Assembly (NCBI GenBank): GCA_021740625.1
Contig: JAIOZK010000001.1
Span: forward strand, 248,001-312,000
Direction: 5' to 3'
Source of the DNA: Bacteroidales bacterium
GTDB lineage: Bacteria; Bacteroidota; Bacteroidia; Bacteroidales; JAIOZK01
DNA: 64,000 nt
Position numbers and translations under genes: made by a program. Of this stretch, positions 26,063 to 36,100 are shown piece by piece (position 1 is the first letter of the stretch; each line of letters begins with the position of its first letter). Under the pieces are notes generated by a model. It saw nothing but the letters and a program-made list of their open reading frames with translations. It ran no database searches and had not been told where the DNA came from.

Positions 26063-27487
26063 ATGCCCAGAAAAGAAGTCAGCGAACGTATCATCTCTCT
26101 TCTCGAATACGAGCCCACTGCTGGCCAGGCTAATGCGGGTATGTTGCTGTCTGAATTTTTACATGAACATGAACAGACATTGCTTTTGCTAAAAGGTTAT
26201 GCAGGAACCGGGAAAACAAGCCTGGTTAGTGCACTGGTACGCTTTCTTCCCGAGATCAGGGCGAAGTCGGTTTTACTGGCGCCCACAGGAAGAGCTGCCA
26301 AGGTTCTGGCAAGCTATTCAGGCAGCAGGGCCTATACCATACACAAAAAGATCTACCGCCAGTTCACCACCCCTGATGGACGCTCAGCCCTCGCTCTGCA
26401 AAACAATCCAGCGATTAACACCATTTACATCGTGGATGAAGCTTCTATGATCCCTGATAACAATATACCTGAAGATTTTGGTTTTTTCTCCCCGCGCAAT
26501 ATCCTGGATGACCTGATCGAATACGTTTATCAGGGAAAGAACAACCGTCTCATCCTGATCGGAGACACAGCACAACTTCCCCCGGTGGGACTGGATATTA
26601 GCCCTGCCCTGGATTTAAAGTATTTAAAAACAGCCTATTCATTTAAGTACTATTCCATTGAGCTTACGGAGGTTGTCAGGCAGAAAAAAGAATCGGACAT
26701 TCTCAACAACGCCACATTGATAAGGAAAAAGTTGTCAGAAGATTCGCTGACCTTACCACTCTTTCTAAAACCAGCCAGCGATGTGAGCAGCATCAATGGC
26801 ACCGAACTGGAAGAGCATCTGCACACGGCATTCTCAAGAAAAGAAGGAGAAGGTACCGTAATCATTACCCGTTCTAACAAAAGGGCCAACATTTTTAACC
26901 AGGAGATTAGGAACAGAATTCTTTTCCGTGAGGAAGAGATTTCAACGGGTGATCTATTAATGGTTGTTAAAAACAATTATTTCTGGCTGCCAAAGGATTC
27001 CAAAGCAGGATTTATTGCCAATGGCGACCTGGCAGAGATCGTGCGGATCAGGAAGATCGAAGAAATACACGGATTCAGGTTTGCCGACATTAGCATTCGC
27101 CTGATCGATTATCCCGAAGAAAACGACCTGGATGTTAAGATCATCATGGATACCATTCTGGAAGAGGGGGCCTCCCTGTCAAAGACAAAAAAGGAAACGC
27201 TTTTCCAGGAAATCCTGAAAGATTTTGATGAGATACCCGAAAAACAAAAGAAAAGAGAAAAGATTAAGCAAAATCCCTATTATAATGCACTGGAAGTTAA
27301 ATTCGCATATGCTCTCACATGCCATAAAACCCAGGGCGGACAATGGGATCATGTATTTATTGATGCTCCCTATCTGAAAGATGATCAGATTGACAAGGAA
27401 TTTATCAGGTGGTTGTATACTGCCATTACCAGAGCCCGGCAGCAGCTTTACCTGGTAAACTTCAAAGAGGAGTTTTTTGCAGGCTGA
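26063..27487 (+). CDS. RecD-like ATP-dependent helicase (superfamily 1B)
   Basis: A 474-residue helicase with a Walker A motif 'GYAGTGKTSLV' (K51), Walker B 'IYIVDEASMI', motif III 'LILIGDTAQLPPVG', motif IV-like 'IITRSNKRANIFNQ' and the C-terminal UvrD_C_2 block 'FAYALTCHKTQGGQWDHVFID' with 'YTAITRARQQLYLV'. This is the RecD/TraA branch, without the N-terminal extension of RecD2. Such short forms are widespread in Bacteroidota and probably act in DNA repair or recombination. It lies 30 bases after the TamL-like gene and converges on ispF, with five bases between the stop codons. Confidence 0.92.
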   Translation: MPRKEVSERIISLLEYEPTAGQANAGMLLSEFLHEHEQTLLLLKGYAGTGKTSLVSALVRFLPEIRAKSVLLAPTGRAAKVLASYSGSRAYTIHKKIYRQFTTPDGRSALALQNNPAINTIYIVDEASMIPDNNIPEDFGFFSPRNILDDLIEYVYQGKNNRLILIGDTAQLPPVGLDISPALDLKYLKTAYSFKYYSIELTEVVRQKKESDILNNATLIRKKLSEDSLTLPLFLKPASDVSSINGTELEEHLHTAFSRKEGEGTVIITRSNKRANIFNQEIRNRILFREEEISTGDLLMVVKNNYFWLPKDSKAGFIANGDLAEIVRIRKIEEIHGFRFADISIRLIDYPEENDLDVKIIMDTILEEGASLSKTKKETLFQEILKDFDEIPEKQKKREKIKQNPYYNALEVKFAYALTCHKTQGGQWDHVFIDAPYLKDDQIDKEFIRWLYTAITRARQQLYLVNFKEEFFAG

Positions 27488-27492
27488 TTCAA

Positions 27493-27969
27493 TTATTTCC
27501 GGTTGATCAGGCAAACAGCAAAAGCTGCCACGGCATCACCCTCGCCAATAAGCCCCGTCTTTTCGTTCGTTTTTGCTTTTACGGAAATTTGAGAAGTTTC
27601 CAGTTGCAACACAGCTGCAAGCTGTTTCCTCATGGATTCAATATGGGGTGCCAGTTTCGGTTTCTCGAGGATCACGGTAGTATCAATATTTTGGATGGAA
27701 TATCTTTCTTTTTGTAACAACAACATAACTTCCTTTAGGAGTTCTTTGCTATCAACATTTTTATAATCACTGGATGTATCCGGAAAATGCTTTCCTATAT
27801 CGCCCAAACAGGCTGCTCCAAGCAAAGCATCGCAAATTGCATGTATTAATGTATCTCCATCCGAGTGTGCAACGGCACCTTTCTCATGCTCGATCCTGAT
27901 CCCCCCCAGCCAAAGATCATATCCTGATTCCAGCCTGTGCAAATCATATCCAAAGCCTGTCCGGAGCAT
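27493..27969 (-). CDS. ispF: 2-C-methyl-D-erythritol 2,4-cyclodiphosphate synthase
   Basis: A 158-residue enzyme of the MEP isoprenoid pathway; it cyclises CDP-ME 2-phosphate to MEcPP and releases CMP. The metal ligands are visible in 'GYDLHRLE' (Asp and His) and 'HSDGDTLIHAICDALLGA' (second His). 'FPDTSSDYKNVDS' and the C-terminal 'KAKTNEKTGLIGEGDAVAAFAV' are family hallmarks. The length is standard, and the trimeric enzyme is cytoplasmic. It directly follows porV (two bases between genes), an arrangement that places it in the same transcript as the type IX secretion genes. Confidence 0.97.
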   Translation of the reverse strand: MLRTGFGYDLHRLESGYDLWLGGIRIEHEKGAVAHSDGDTLIHAICDALLGAACLGDIGKHFPDTSSDYKNVDSKELLKEVMLLLQKERYSIQNIDTTVILEKPKLAPHIESMRKQLAAVLQLETSQISVKAKTNEKTGLIGEGDAVAAFAVCLINRK

Positions 27970-27971
27970 TT

Positions 27972-29183
27972 TTAATTATTCTGTCCGCTGAAAGCTTCAA
28001 AATCGAGGTAAAGTGAAAAACGAAGGGTGTTTTCCAGGGGATTCTGTTGCTCAAGCGGAATGAGGTACGAAACATCCAGTCCGAAAAGATTGTAACGCAA
28101 TCCGGCTCCCAGGGTAAAGAATTTCCGGTTGCCTTTGGTACGGTCTTCATAGAAAAATCCACCCCTGATGGCAAACTGCTGATCATACCAGTATTCGACA
28201 CCGAATGAATACATCAGTTCACGCATTTCCTCACTGAAACCTCCTGGTGCATCATAAAAAGACTGTAACATTCCCTTGATAACCGAAACATCCGGATCCA
28301 TTCCTTCAGCAACTACAAGTTTATTGTCGGGACCGATAATAAAATTCCCGGAAGTATCCTTGGCATAGATCGGAGGAGTAGGTACAAGCAACTTATTGAT
28401 GTCCACCATAAATGAAAGCTGATTGAATTCGTCCAGATCGAGTGTTATGGAAGGTCCCAATCTGAGGTTGGTTGGCAGAAAATCTTTGGTGGCATCATTA
28501 TCTGTATAGGATATCTTATTACCAATATTGGAAATGTTTACCCCCCATGCAAGTACTGCATTCACATCAAAAAGGTTGATTTCTTTGCGCCAGTATACTG
28601 AAACATCAGCAGCAACGGATGTACCCGCCTTGGTATCCTGTGAACCTACTGTTTGTCCGAGTGTAAGGTTGGAATAGATAAAACGGCCTGCTACAGCGCC
28701 GGAAAGGTTGGTTGTCAGTTTCCGGGAGTAAGTTGCCGCGAATGAAAATTCATTGGGCTGGTAGGTACCAATGTCAAGTCCGTTATTGTCGGTAAATACA
28801 ATATCACCCAGTGAGAAGTAACGCAATGAAGCAGCGATCACCTGGTTCTGGTCGAAGCGATAATAACCTGTGAGGTAAGCAAGGTTGATGTCATTTACCA
28901 GATCTCTTAGCCAGGGACTGTAACTGGCTGATATTCCCATTTTCCCGTCGATGAAAGCGTATTTGGCAGGATTCCAGTGCATGCTGTTTGCATCCGGGGT
29001 GGAAGAAACGCCTGCATCTCCCATGGCTCCGCCTCTTGCATCAGGTGCAATGGTAAGAAAAGGAACTGCTGTTGTGATGGGATTAAGCTCTAAATCTTTT
29101 CCACTTAATTCGTCGTAATTGCCCTGTCCGGAAACCTGAAAAATGATTAGGAATAAACCTAAAAATGAAGCTAATTTTCTCAT
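27972..29183 (-). CDS. porV: type IX secretion system outer membrane protein PorV
   Basis: A 403-residue FadL-like barrel protein. After the signal peptide ('LIIFQVSGQG') comes the PorV hallmark 'PFLTIAPDARGGAMGDAGVSSTPDANSMHWNPAKYAF'. PorV shuttles cargo from the translocon to the attachment complex and binds the C-terminal sorting domains that PorU removes. It lies directly downstream of the two PorU-type genes on the same strand, the usual porU-porV neighbourhood in this phylum. I chose the ATG at 29183, which gives a standard signal peptide; an ATG at 29201 is also possible. The assignment is firm. Confidence 0.94.
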   Translation of the reverse strand: MRKLASFLGLFLIIFQVSGQGNYDELSGKDLELNPITTAVPFLTIAPDARGGAMGDAGVSSTPDANSMHWNPAKYAFIDGKMGISASYSPWLRDLVNDINLAYLTGYYRFDQNQVIAASLRYFSLGDIVFTDNNGLDIGTYQPNEFSFAATYSRKLTTNLSGAVAGRFIYSNLTLGQTVGSQDTKAGTSVAADVSVYWRKEINLFDVNAVLAWGVNISNIGNKISYTDNDATKDFLPTNLRLGPSITLDLDEFNQLSFMVDINKLLVPTPPIYAKDTSGNFIIGPDNKLVVAEGMDPDVSVIKGMLQSFYDAPGGFSEEMRELMYSFGVEYWYDQQFAIRGGFFYEDRTKGNRKFFTLGAGLRYNLFGLDVSYLIPLEQQNPLENTLRFSLYLDFEAFSGQNN

Positions 29184-29250
29184 TCTATTTAAATTATGCA
29201 TGTGAAGGTAAAATTAATGAGTTTTAAACGTACGTATATTCTTAATATTG

Positions 29251-32200
29251 TTAATTGATGATGACTAATTTATTTGCCAGGATTCTCTTGTTACCGTCTG
29301 CATCGGTAAGTTTCAGGATGTAAATATAAGTACCGTTATCGAGAAGCTCACCCTTTACATTCCTGCCGTTCCATTCAAGCTCGGCTATGGAATTACCGTC
29401 TTGAAGAACACCGGCAAAATCGTTCAATAAACGACCCTGCAAAGAAAATATTTTTAATTCAAAGTTCAAGGGACTTTCATAGTCATCTGTTCGGATCTTA
29501 AAAGTAGTATTTCCCTGGAAGGGATTGGGATAATTTGAAATTTGCGAGTTCGCGACCTGGGTGTTACCAATCACGAAATCAATGCTTTTTGTACTGGAAT
29601 TATTATACACATCCCATACTTTCATACTCAGCGTATGTGTCCCTGCATCCAGATTATTTAACGGAAAAATAACACTGCCGCTGGTAAAATCATCCATGGC
29701 AGGTGTGTAAAAATCATTTACGATATAGGAATTCCCGGGATCATTGTCGATGGTAATGCTGATGTCGTGGCCAATTCCGTTCCCAAAAAAGTTAATGCCA
29801 CTGGGATCAGAAATATCTGCAATCAAAACCGGATCTATCCCCACCTGGTCTCCGGATTTAAATCTGGTATGATTCAAATACATGTCCAGATCAGGCCCTT
29901 CATGATCAATTGCTGGATTCTCGTTATATCCTCCCACACTGACAACTTTGTACCCGTTGGCATCTTCATAGGTAGCCGTATCCAAAGCATAATAAAGTAT
30001 CTTTCCATTACCATAGGAAAAATCAATATCCCGGGGCACTACGAATTCAAATTCAAAATCACCCCTGGTAACACTGGCTCTGCCTTCGAATAGACATTTA
30101 TCTCTTACCTTGTAATTGACTGGTGAACTATTATTATCATTGCCTAATGTACTGTATGCAGTGTATTTATCATAAATCCTGGGAACCACATATCCATTAA
30201 AATCTTCCAGTTTGTTGCCGTTTGCATCAAGGATTTTTCCTTTAATGTAAATCTTTGAAAGGGCTTTCAATGTGTCTATCTGCCTCTGTTCACCTGACTC
30301 AACCGAGGTTGTGATGGCACGGTAGCGGGGGTAAGCCAGCTTCATCGCAGGATCACCCAGCAAAACAAAGTTCTTGATAAAATTACTGGATACTTCTTTT
30401 GACAGCCTCATAATATCGCCTAACCTGGGCATATCGCCCCGTATGCTGTCGAATGTATTTTGATAAAGACGTTTGTTGAGGGTGAAGTTTGTGGAAGAAT
30501 ACGACAAACGGGTGGTGGTAAACAAAGCGATCCCACCTCCTTGCTCATTCAGGAATACCAGCTCGCCAGCCGACTCAAACTCCTGGTTGTCGAAACGACT
30601 GAACTCGCATGTAGCCGTGATAAAAACAGGAAGTTTATCCAGATTATCCCAGGAATTTACGGTAGGAATATTGAGTACTTTTTCAGATGACCATCCCAAT
30701 TCTCCTCCATGACCCGTGTAATTGAAAAGCAGAGCTCCATTTCTAACTGCTTCGTCAATATTTTCATTCACTTCCGGGTAACGGTCTCCACCGGGCAGGG
30801 ATATTTGCTGGTAAGCATCATGATATATTTTATTCACATGGTATTGCTTACTGGCCGTATCAATGATGGCTGCCAATTTTTCGGCCTGGTTCACATGTGT
30901 GTTTCCGTCCTCATCATCTGCGATAAAATAAATCTCATTTCGCCAGTCATCCGTGTTTTCAGCCGATGCAACAATATAGGACCTGATCTTTTCCACGGCC
31001 ATCCCGGCCTGTTCTGCGGTGTTTACCGGAATCCTTCCAACACCAAGATCAGGAGACCCGATTGCATCAAATCCTTCAGTAGGATCCATCAAGGCATAAA
31101 AATCATCCGTAACAAATGAATAGGTTATTTTTAAAGATTCTGTAGACTGGTAGGCGGTAATAAAATTTGGATACAATCCTTCATCCCTGCCTTTGGGATC
31201 ATAGGATCCATCGCCGAAAAGCATCAAATACCTGGGCCTGTTAACATTTGTGGCCCGGTTGTATATCATCTTCACATAATCTCTTATTGCTGTCGGATCC
31301 TGCTTACCGGATGAAAACTCATTGTAAATCTGTTCTGTACTTGCCAGCACATAGCTCAAACCATCATAATTCTGATGCAGGTCTCCAAGTTGCTTTGCAT
31401 ACTCTTCGAACAAAGGATGTGTAACAATGATCAGTTCGGCAGGCTGATGGGCATGCAAATTTTGGTTTGGGATCTCACCGATCACCTCAACCTGCTCAAA
31501 GCTGCTGCCATCCCATGCAACAAATTCACGGATGGTATCCGTTTTCAGGACAAAACTCATTTCCTCACCATTGTTATTCACCTGCAATGACACAATGTTG
31601 GATGGATCGGTCACTTCCCATACATGCATCTCCTCAGCGGGATTGGCCATAAGAAATTCCGATATCCTGTTGGCCCCTATGGAAGAAGGATCGCTGAAAA
31701 ACATTTGTCCGCCGTCAAATACCAGATCCCTGCTCAGGTTCATCTCAACATAATCAATCCAAAGATTGGAATTATTATCATAAGGTGTGAAATGCAGATC
31801 GATCATCAGCTCATCCCCGGTAGGTGTAAAAGAATAGGTCTTTGTTTCAGACAGGGAATACTGGGAACTCCCCAGATGCACCGTGGGCAATTCAATCTCG
31901 TCAATTTCTTCATCATTTACTTTTACATTTAAAAAGCTTTCATTGGGCGTGCGCACAGTGTAGGAAAGGTTAAGCCTGGCTGTTTTTTCGCTGTTGATGT
32001 TTTCAAATCCGAAATCCAGACTGAGCGTATTTTCATCTTTCAGAGAGGGGCCTAACCAGAGCTTACCGGTTTTCAGGAGATTGTGCAGGTCTTCTTCGTA
32101 TAATTTAAATTCAGCAAATGTAGCAGACTGATAATTTGCTGTCAGCCCGGAGGCTGCTTCCTGCTCAATTCGTTTTCCTTCGGCCTGCCCGTAAGTCAGG

Positions 32201-33069
32201 TAGTAATATGTATGGTCGTCGTACAAATGGGTCTGATGACTGTAAAGCTTTTTAAAAGGATTATATTCCCAGCGGACAGCGCCCAAACCGTAAAACAAAA
32301 TATAATCACCTTCATTAAATACATTGTCTTCATCACCATGAATAAAGATTGCATTTTCAAGCAGGTCATCCGTTCTTGCAACATTGTTCCTTTCGGGCAA
32401 CATTCCGTTGCCATTTCCAAACAACTGAATTTTGTCCGGGTCAATTCCATCCAGATTGATCCCAGCTTCAAGCAGATCTTCAAAACTGATTTTATGTATC
32501 CCGCTATTGTGAATCTTTATTTTGATCCAATTGCCTGAGGAAAGCACTGATTCGTCAGCAATAACATTGTTCCTGGGATTCGCTATTCCGGCTGTCTTTT
32601 CTGTTATTTCCACAGAAAGCATGAATTTCTGCAACAACTCCAAAGCTTGTGCAGCAGGATCCAAACGCATAGGCAAAACCTGCACGAACAATTGCCACCC
32701 TTCATTGTATTTCTCAATTTTATAAGATGTCAGGGGAATCGAATCAATCCTTTGATGATCAATAAGTGCTGCATTTTCAGGCAGTTGAACATCCTGATAG
32801 ACACAATCGTTTAAGCTGATATCCACCTCTACATGATTTGATTCCAGGGGTATGGCTTTGGAATAAACGGGCAAAAGCCCAAATGCATCCGAAAGTTGAT
32901 AGCCCTGGAATGTAATGGAATACTCATTCATTTCAGGAAACAAACTTTCGCTTTGTGGTTCATTCCACCTGAGCTGAACCTCTTGCTTTACTTGTCCGTA
33001 AAGAAGATTGGATAAAAGTATCGCCACGAAAAGAAAAATAGCTGTATGTTGTTTACTCATTCTATTCAT
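29251..33069 (-). CDS. porU: type IX secretion C-terminal signal peptidase PorU (first copy)
   Basis: A 1272-residue gingipain-family (C25) protein. It has a signal peptide, a beta-rich N-terminal region (about 30-480), the peptidase domain (about 540-900) with the catalytic dyad His787 ('YTGHGGELGW') and Cys821 ('ITATCEFSRFD'), Ig-like domains, and a type A C-terminal sorting domain ('NYPNPFQGNTTF' to the end). PorU is the sortase-like enzyme of the attachment complex: it cuts off cargo sorting domains and joins the cargo to A-LPS. Both catalytic residues are intact. It lies immediately upstream of porV and downstream of a second, full-length homologue. As the copy next to porV it is the likelier orthologue of canonical PorU. 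Confidence 0.93.
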   Translation of the reverse strand: MNRMSKQHTAIFLFVAILLSNLLYGQVKQEVQLRWNEPQSESLFPEMNEYSITFQGYQLSDAFGLLPVYSKAIPLESNHVEVDISLNDCVYQDVQLPENAALIDHQRIDSIPLTSYKIEKYNEGWQLFVQVLPMRLDPAAQALELLQKFMLSVEITEKTAGIANPRNNVIADESVLSSGNWIKIKIHNSGIHKISFEDLLEAGINLDGIDPDKIQLFGNGNGMLPERNNVARTDDLLENAIFIHGDEDNVFNEGDYILFYGLGAVRWEYNPFKKLYSHQTHLYDDHTYYYLTYGQAEGKRIEQEAASGLTANYQSATFAEFKLYEEDLHNLLKTGKLWLGPSLKDENTLSLDFGFENINSEKTARLNLSYTVRTPNESFLNVKVNDEEIDEIELPTVHLGSSQYSLSETKTYSFTPTGDELMIDLHFTPYDNNSNLWIDYVEMNLSRDLVFDGGQMFFSDPSSIGANRISEFLMANPAEEMHVWEVTDPSNIVSLQVNNNGEEMSFVLKTDTIREFVAWDGSSFEQVEVIGEIPNQNLHAHQPAELIIVTHPLFEEYAKQLGDLHQNYDGLSYVLASTEQIYNEFSSGKQDPTAIRDYVKMIYNRATNVNRPRYLMLFGDGSYDPKGRDEGLYPNFITAYQSTESLKITYSFVTDDFYALMDPTEGFDAIGSPDLGVGRIPVNTAEQAGMAVEKIRSYIVASAENTDDWRNEIYFIADDEDGNTHVNQAEKLAAIIDTASKQYHVNKIYHDAYQQISLPGGDRYPEVNENIDEAVRNGALLFNYTGHGGELGWSSEKVLNIPTVNSWDNLDKLPVFITATCEFSRFDNQEFESAGELVFLNEQGGGIALFTTTRLSYSSTNFTLNKRLYQNTFDSIRGDMPRLGDIMRLSKEVSSNFIKNFVLLGDPAMKLAYPRYRAITTSVESGEQRQIDTLKALSKIYIKGKILDANGNKLEDFNGYVVPRIYDKYTAYSTLGNDNNSSPVNYKVRDKCLFEGRASVTRGDFEFEFVVPRDIDFSYGNGKILYYALDTATYEDANGYKVVSVGGYNENPAIDHEGPDLDMYLNHTRFKSGDQVGIDPVLIADISDPSGINFFGNGIGHDISITIDNDPGNSYIVNDFYTPAMDDFTSGSVIFPLNNLDAGTHTLSMKVWDVYNNSSTKSIDFVIGNTQVANSQISNYPNPFQGNTTFKIRTDDYESPLNFELKIFSLQGRLLNDFAGVLQDGNSIAELEWNGRNVKGELLDNGTYIYILKLTDADGNKRILANKLVIIN

Positions 33070-33112
33070 TCATTTAAACAATAGACACAAAAAGCCTGAA
33101 CCCGGTTGCACC

Positions 33113-36100
33113 TTAATAATTTGTTAAAATAAGTTTGGCCGTTTTTTCATTCACTTCTCCACGCTCATTTTTCACAATCAGCCGGTAAAGATAAAAACCC
33201 TCTTTTAATTTGGCACCATTTACCGTATTACCTTCCCACTTTATGGGCGCGGATTTATACCCTCCTGTCACCATTTTTCGCTTGATTTTACTTACCAGCC
33301 TGCCTTGCAGGGAGAATATCTGAATTTCAACATCAAGTTCTTCTCCTGCCTGATTATGCTCAAACACAAAAGAAGTTTCATGTGCAAAGGGATTGGGAAA
33401 ATTCATCAGTTTCTCAATCCTGAAATCCGAGGATTTCACCACCACAAAATCAATTTCGCTTTCGGAGGAATTATTATACACATCCCAGACTTTGAGTTTG
33501 AGGGTATGTTCTCCCTCGGGTAAATTCAGGAAAGGATACAATATGCTTCCATTGGTATAATCCCCCAGGTCGGCCTCATAAAAATCATTCAGGACATAGG
33601 GTGTTTCATTTTGGCCATCGATCACCGCGGTAATATCATGTCCTATGCCATTGCCTACTGTGTTGATCCCACTTTGATCCGAAAGAAAAGCCAGCAGGTG
33701 AGGATCCTGATCGGTAATTCCGCCTTCGATAAAACTGGTATCATTCATAAAAAGGCTTATTTGGGGTCCTACCGTATCCGGGGCATTGATATCACTGAAG
33801 CCACCCACGATAATATTTTCATTATACCCTGCACCATCTTTTCCCTGATAAGCAGCATACATGCTGATGCGTCCGAAACCATAATTATAGGCAATGTCTT
33901 TGGGCACAATAAAGGTAAATTCAAACTCACCATGCTGAGCTGGTGTTTTTCCTTTGTACACTATATTCTTCCTGAGATAAAAATCTTTTGGGGTACTGTT
34001 GTTATCCTGCCCGTAAGTAGTCAGTCGGCTGGCTTTGTCAAAAACAGTGGTATAAACAGTACCATTGAAATCCTCTAGTTTGTATCCGTCGCAACTGTAA
34101 ACAGTACCTTTCATATTAACCTCAGCCAGTGCTTTCAGCGTATCCGGCACCTCACTTACTTCAAATCCGTTGATTTCGGTAGTGATCACAGAATCGAGTG
34201 GATATGCCATTTTGAGCGCTGGATCACCCAACAATACATACTTTCTTTTATTAATCCCGGTAGAAACAGCCGTTTTGGACATTCTCAATATATCGCCCAG
34301 TCTGGGATATTCACCTTCGATTTTCTCAAAAGCTTTGCGATAGAATTGCTTGTTCAGAGCCAGGTTTGATCCGGCATAGGTGGCCCTGGCTGTAGTAAAC
34401 ATTGCAATGGCTCCACCTTGCTGGTTCAGGAATACGTATTCACCGGCCGAAGTGCGGGTGGGGTCATCGTATCGGGCAAACTCACAGGTGGCAGTGATGA
34501 AGATTGGCAGGTTATCATAATTGGTCCAGTTGTTTATATCACTAATGGACAGGATTTGCTCGTGCGCCAGCCCGAGTTCGCCACCATGACCTGTATAATT
34601 AACCACCAGGGCGCCCTGTTCCATCCTGTTGTTTAATTTTTCGGTTACCTCCGGGTAACGCTGACCGCTCGGGGTACTTTCCTGTGTGTAAGAATCCAGG
34701 TATATTTTGTCGATATTTAAGTTTTTTACCTCCATATCAACATACTCGGCCAGTTCTTCTGCCTGTCTGACATGCAGGTTGCCGTCTTCGTCGTCGGCAA
34801 TAAAACTTACCCATGTGCGCCAGGGTCTCATCACATTTTCAGGATTGCCGGCATAATGCAATATCTTATCCACGATGGCATCTGCCTCCTGACTGCTTCT
34901 TACAGGTATTCTTCCGATACCGAGATCCAATTCTTCAACAGGAATATTCAGACCTTCACCTTCATCCAGCAAACCATAATAATCATCTGTCACATAAGAA
35001 TTGATCATGTCGTAAGATGCAACCGACTCCCAGCTTGGGACAAAGTTGGTATTTTCCGGCAACCTGTCTTTATAATCATATGAGGCATCCCCGAATAGCA
35101 TCAGGTATTTGAATTCATTTCCATCCGAACGATCGTAGAGCATTTTCATAAAATTCCTGATGGCTGTAACATCCTGGGCTCCTGAAGAAAATTCATTGTA
35201 TACTTCCTGCGGAGTACAAAGAAAAATATTCATATTCTCATCGTTCCTGTGAAAATCAGCGAGCCTTTTGGCAGCATTCATAAAACCCGGGTAGGCGATA
35301 ACAACCATCTCAGGTGTTGGTATCCCATGGAGGTTCTGATTGGCAACTTTTTCGACAAAATCAGCTTTGAGGAAAGCCGAGCCATCGTATGCAAGAAATT
35401 CTTTCAAAACATCCGTTTCTGCCTTAAACCGGTAAGTAGAACCGCTGTAACTACCTTTGATTTCTCTGGGTTGAATCGGATCTGTGACATCCCAGACACG
35501 CAAATTCGCGCTGGCCTCACCGATATTGAATTCTGCTACCCTGTTAGTTCCTACTGATTCTGTACTTCTGAAGAGGAACTGGGCCTTTCCCTGTTTCAAT
35601 TCACGGATGAAGTTCAGTTCCAAATAATCCAGCCATGAGGTGCCGCTTGAATGAGTCCTTATATAGTCGAGAACCAGGTCAATTTTATTCGAAGCCGGGT
35701 CAAAGCTGGCATTCATTACTTTGCTACGTGCAAAATCATTGAGCGATCCCTCGATAACTTTTTGAATCAACACCTGTGAAATGGTACTGCCACTTGCAAT
35801 TAGCTTGAAAGAACTGCTTTCAAACGAGCGGGCCACAACATTCGCCTTTACCTTCACCGGAAAAGATGTATTCAGGTGCTCAATCGTTTTGCTGTATTTA
35901 AACTCATCATTTCCCAATGGCTCCAACCACTTGCGGCCAGTCCCGAGAATATTCACATCATCATTCTTGTGAAAAAGAAAATCATTGTAATTATTGATAC
36001 TGATGTTGGAGAGCATGGAATTATTGTCGACCGTTTCGATTCGCCTTCCCGATCCCATATCTGTCGTAATAAAATAATAGGTATGATCGGAATACACATT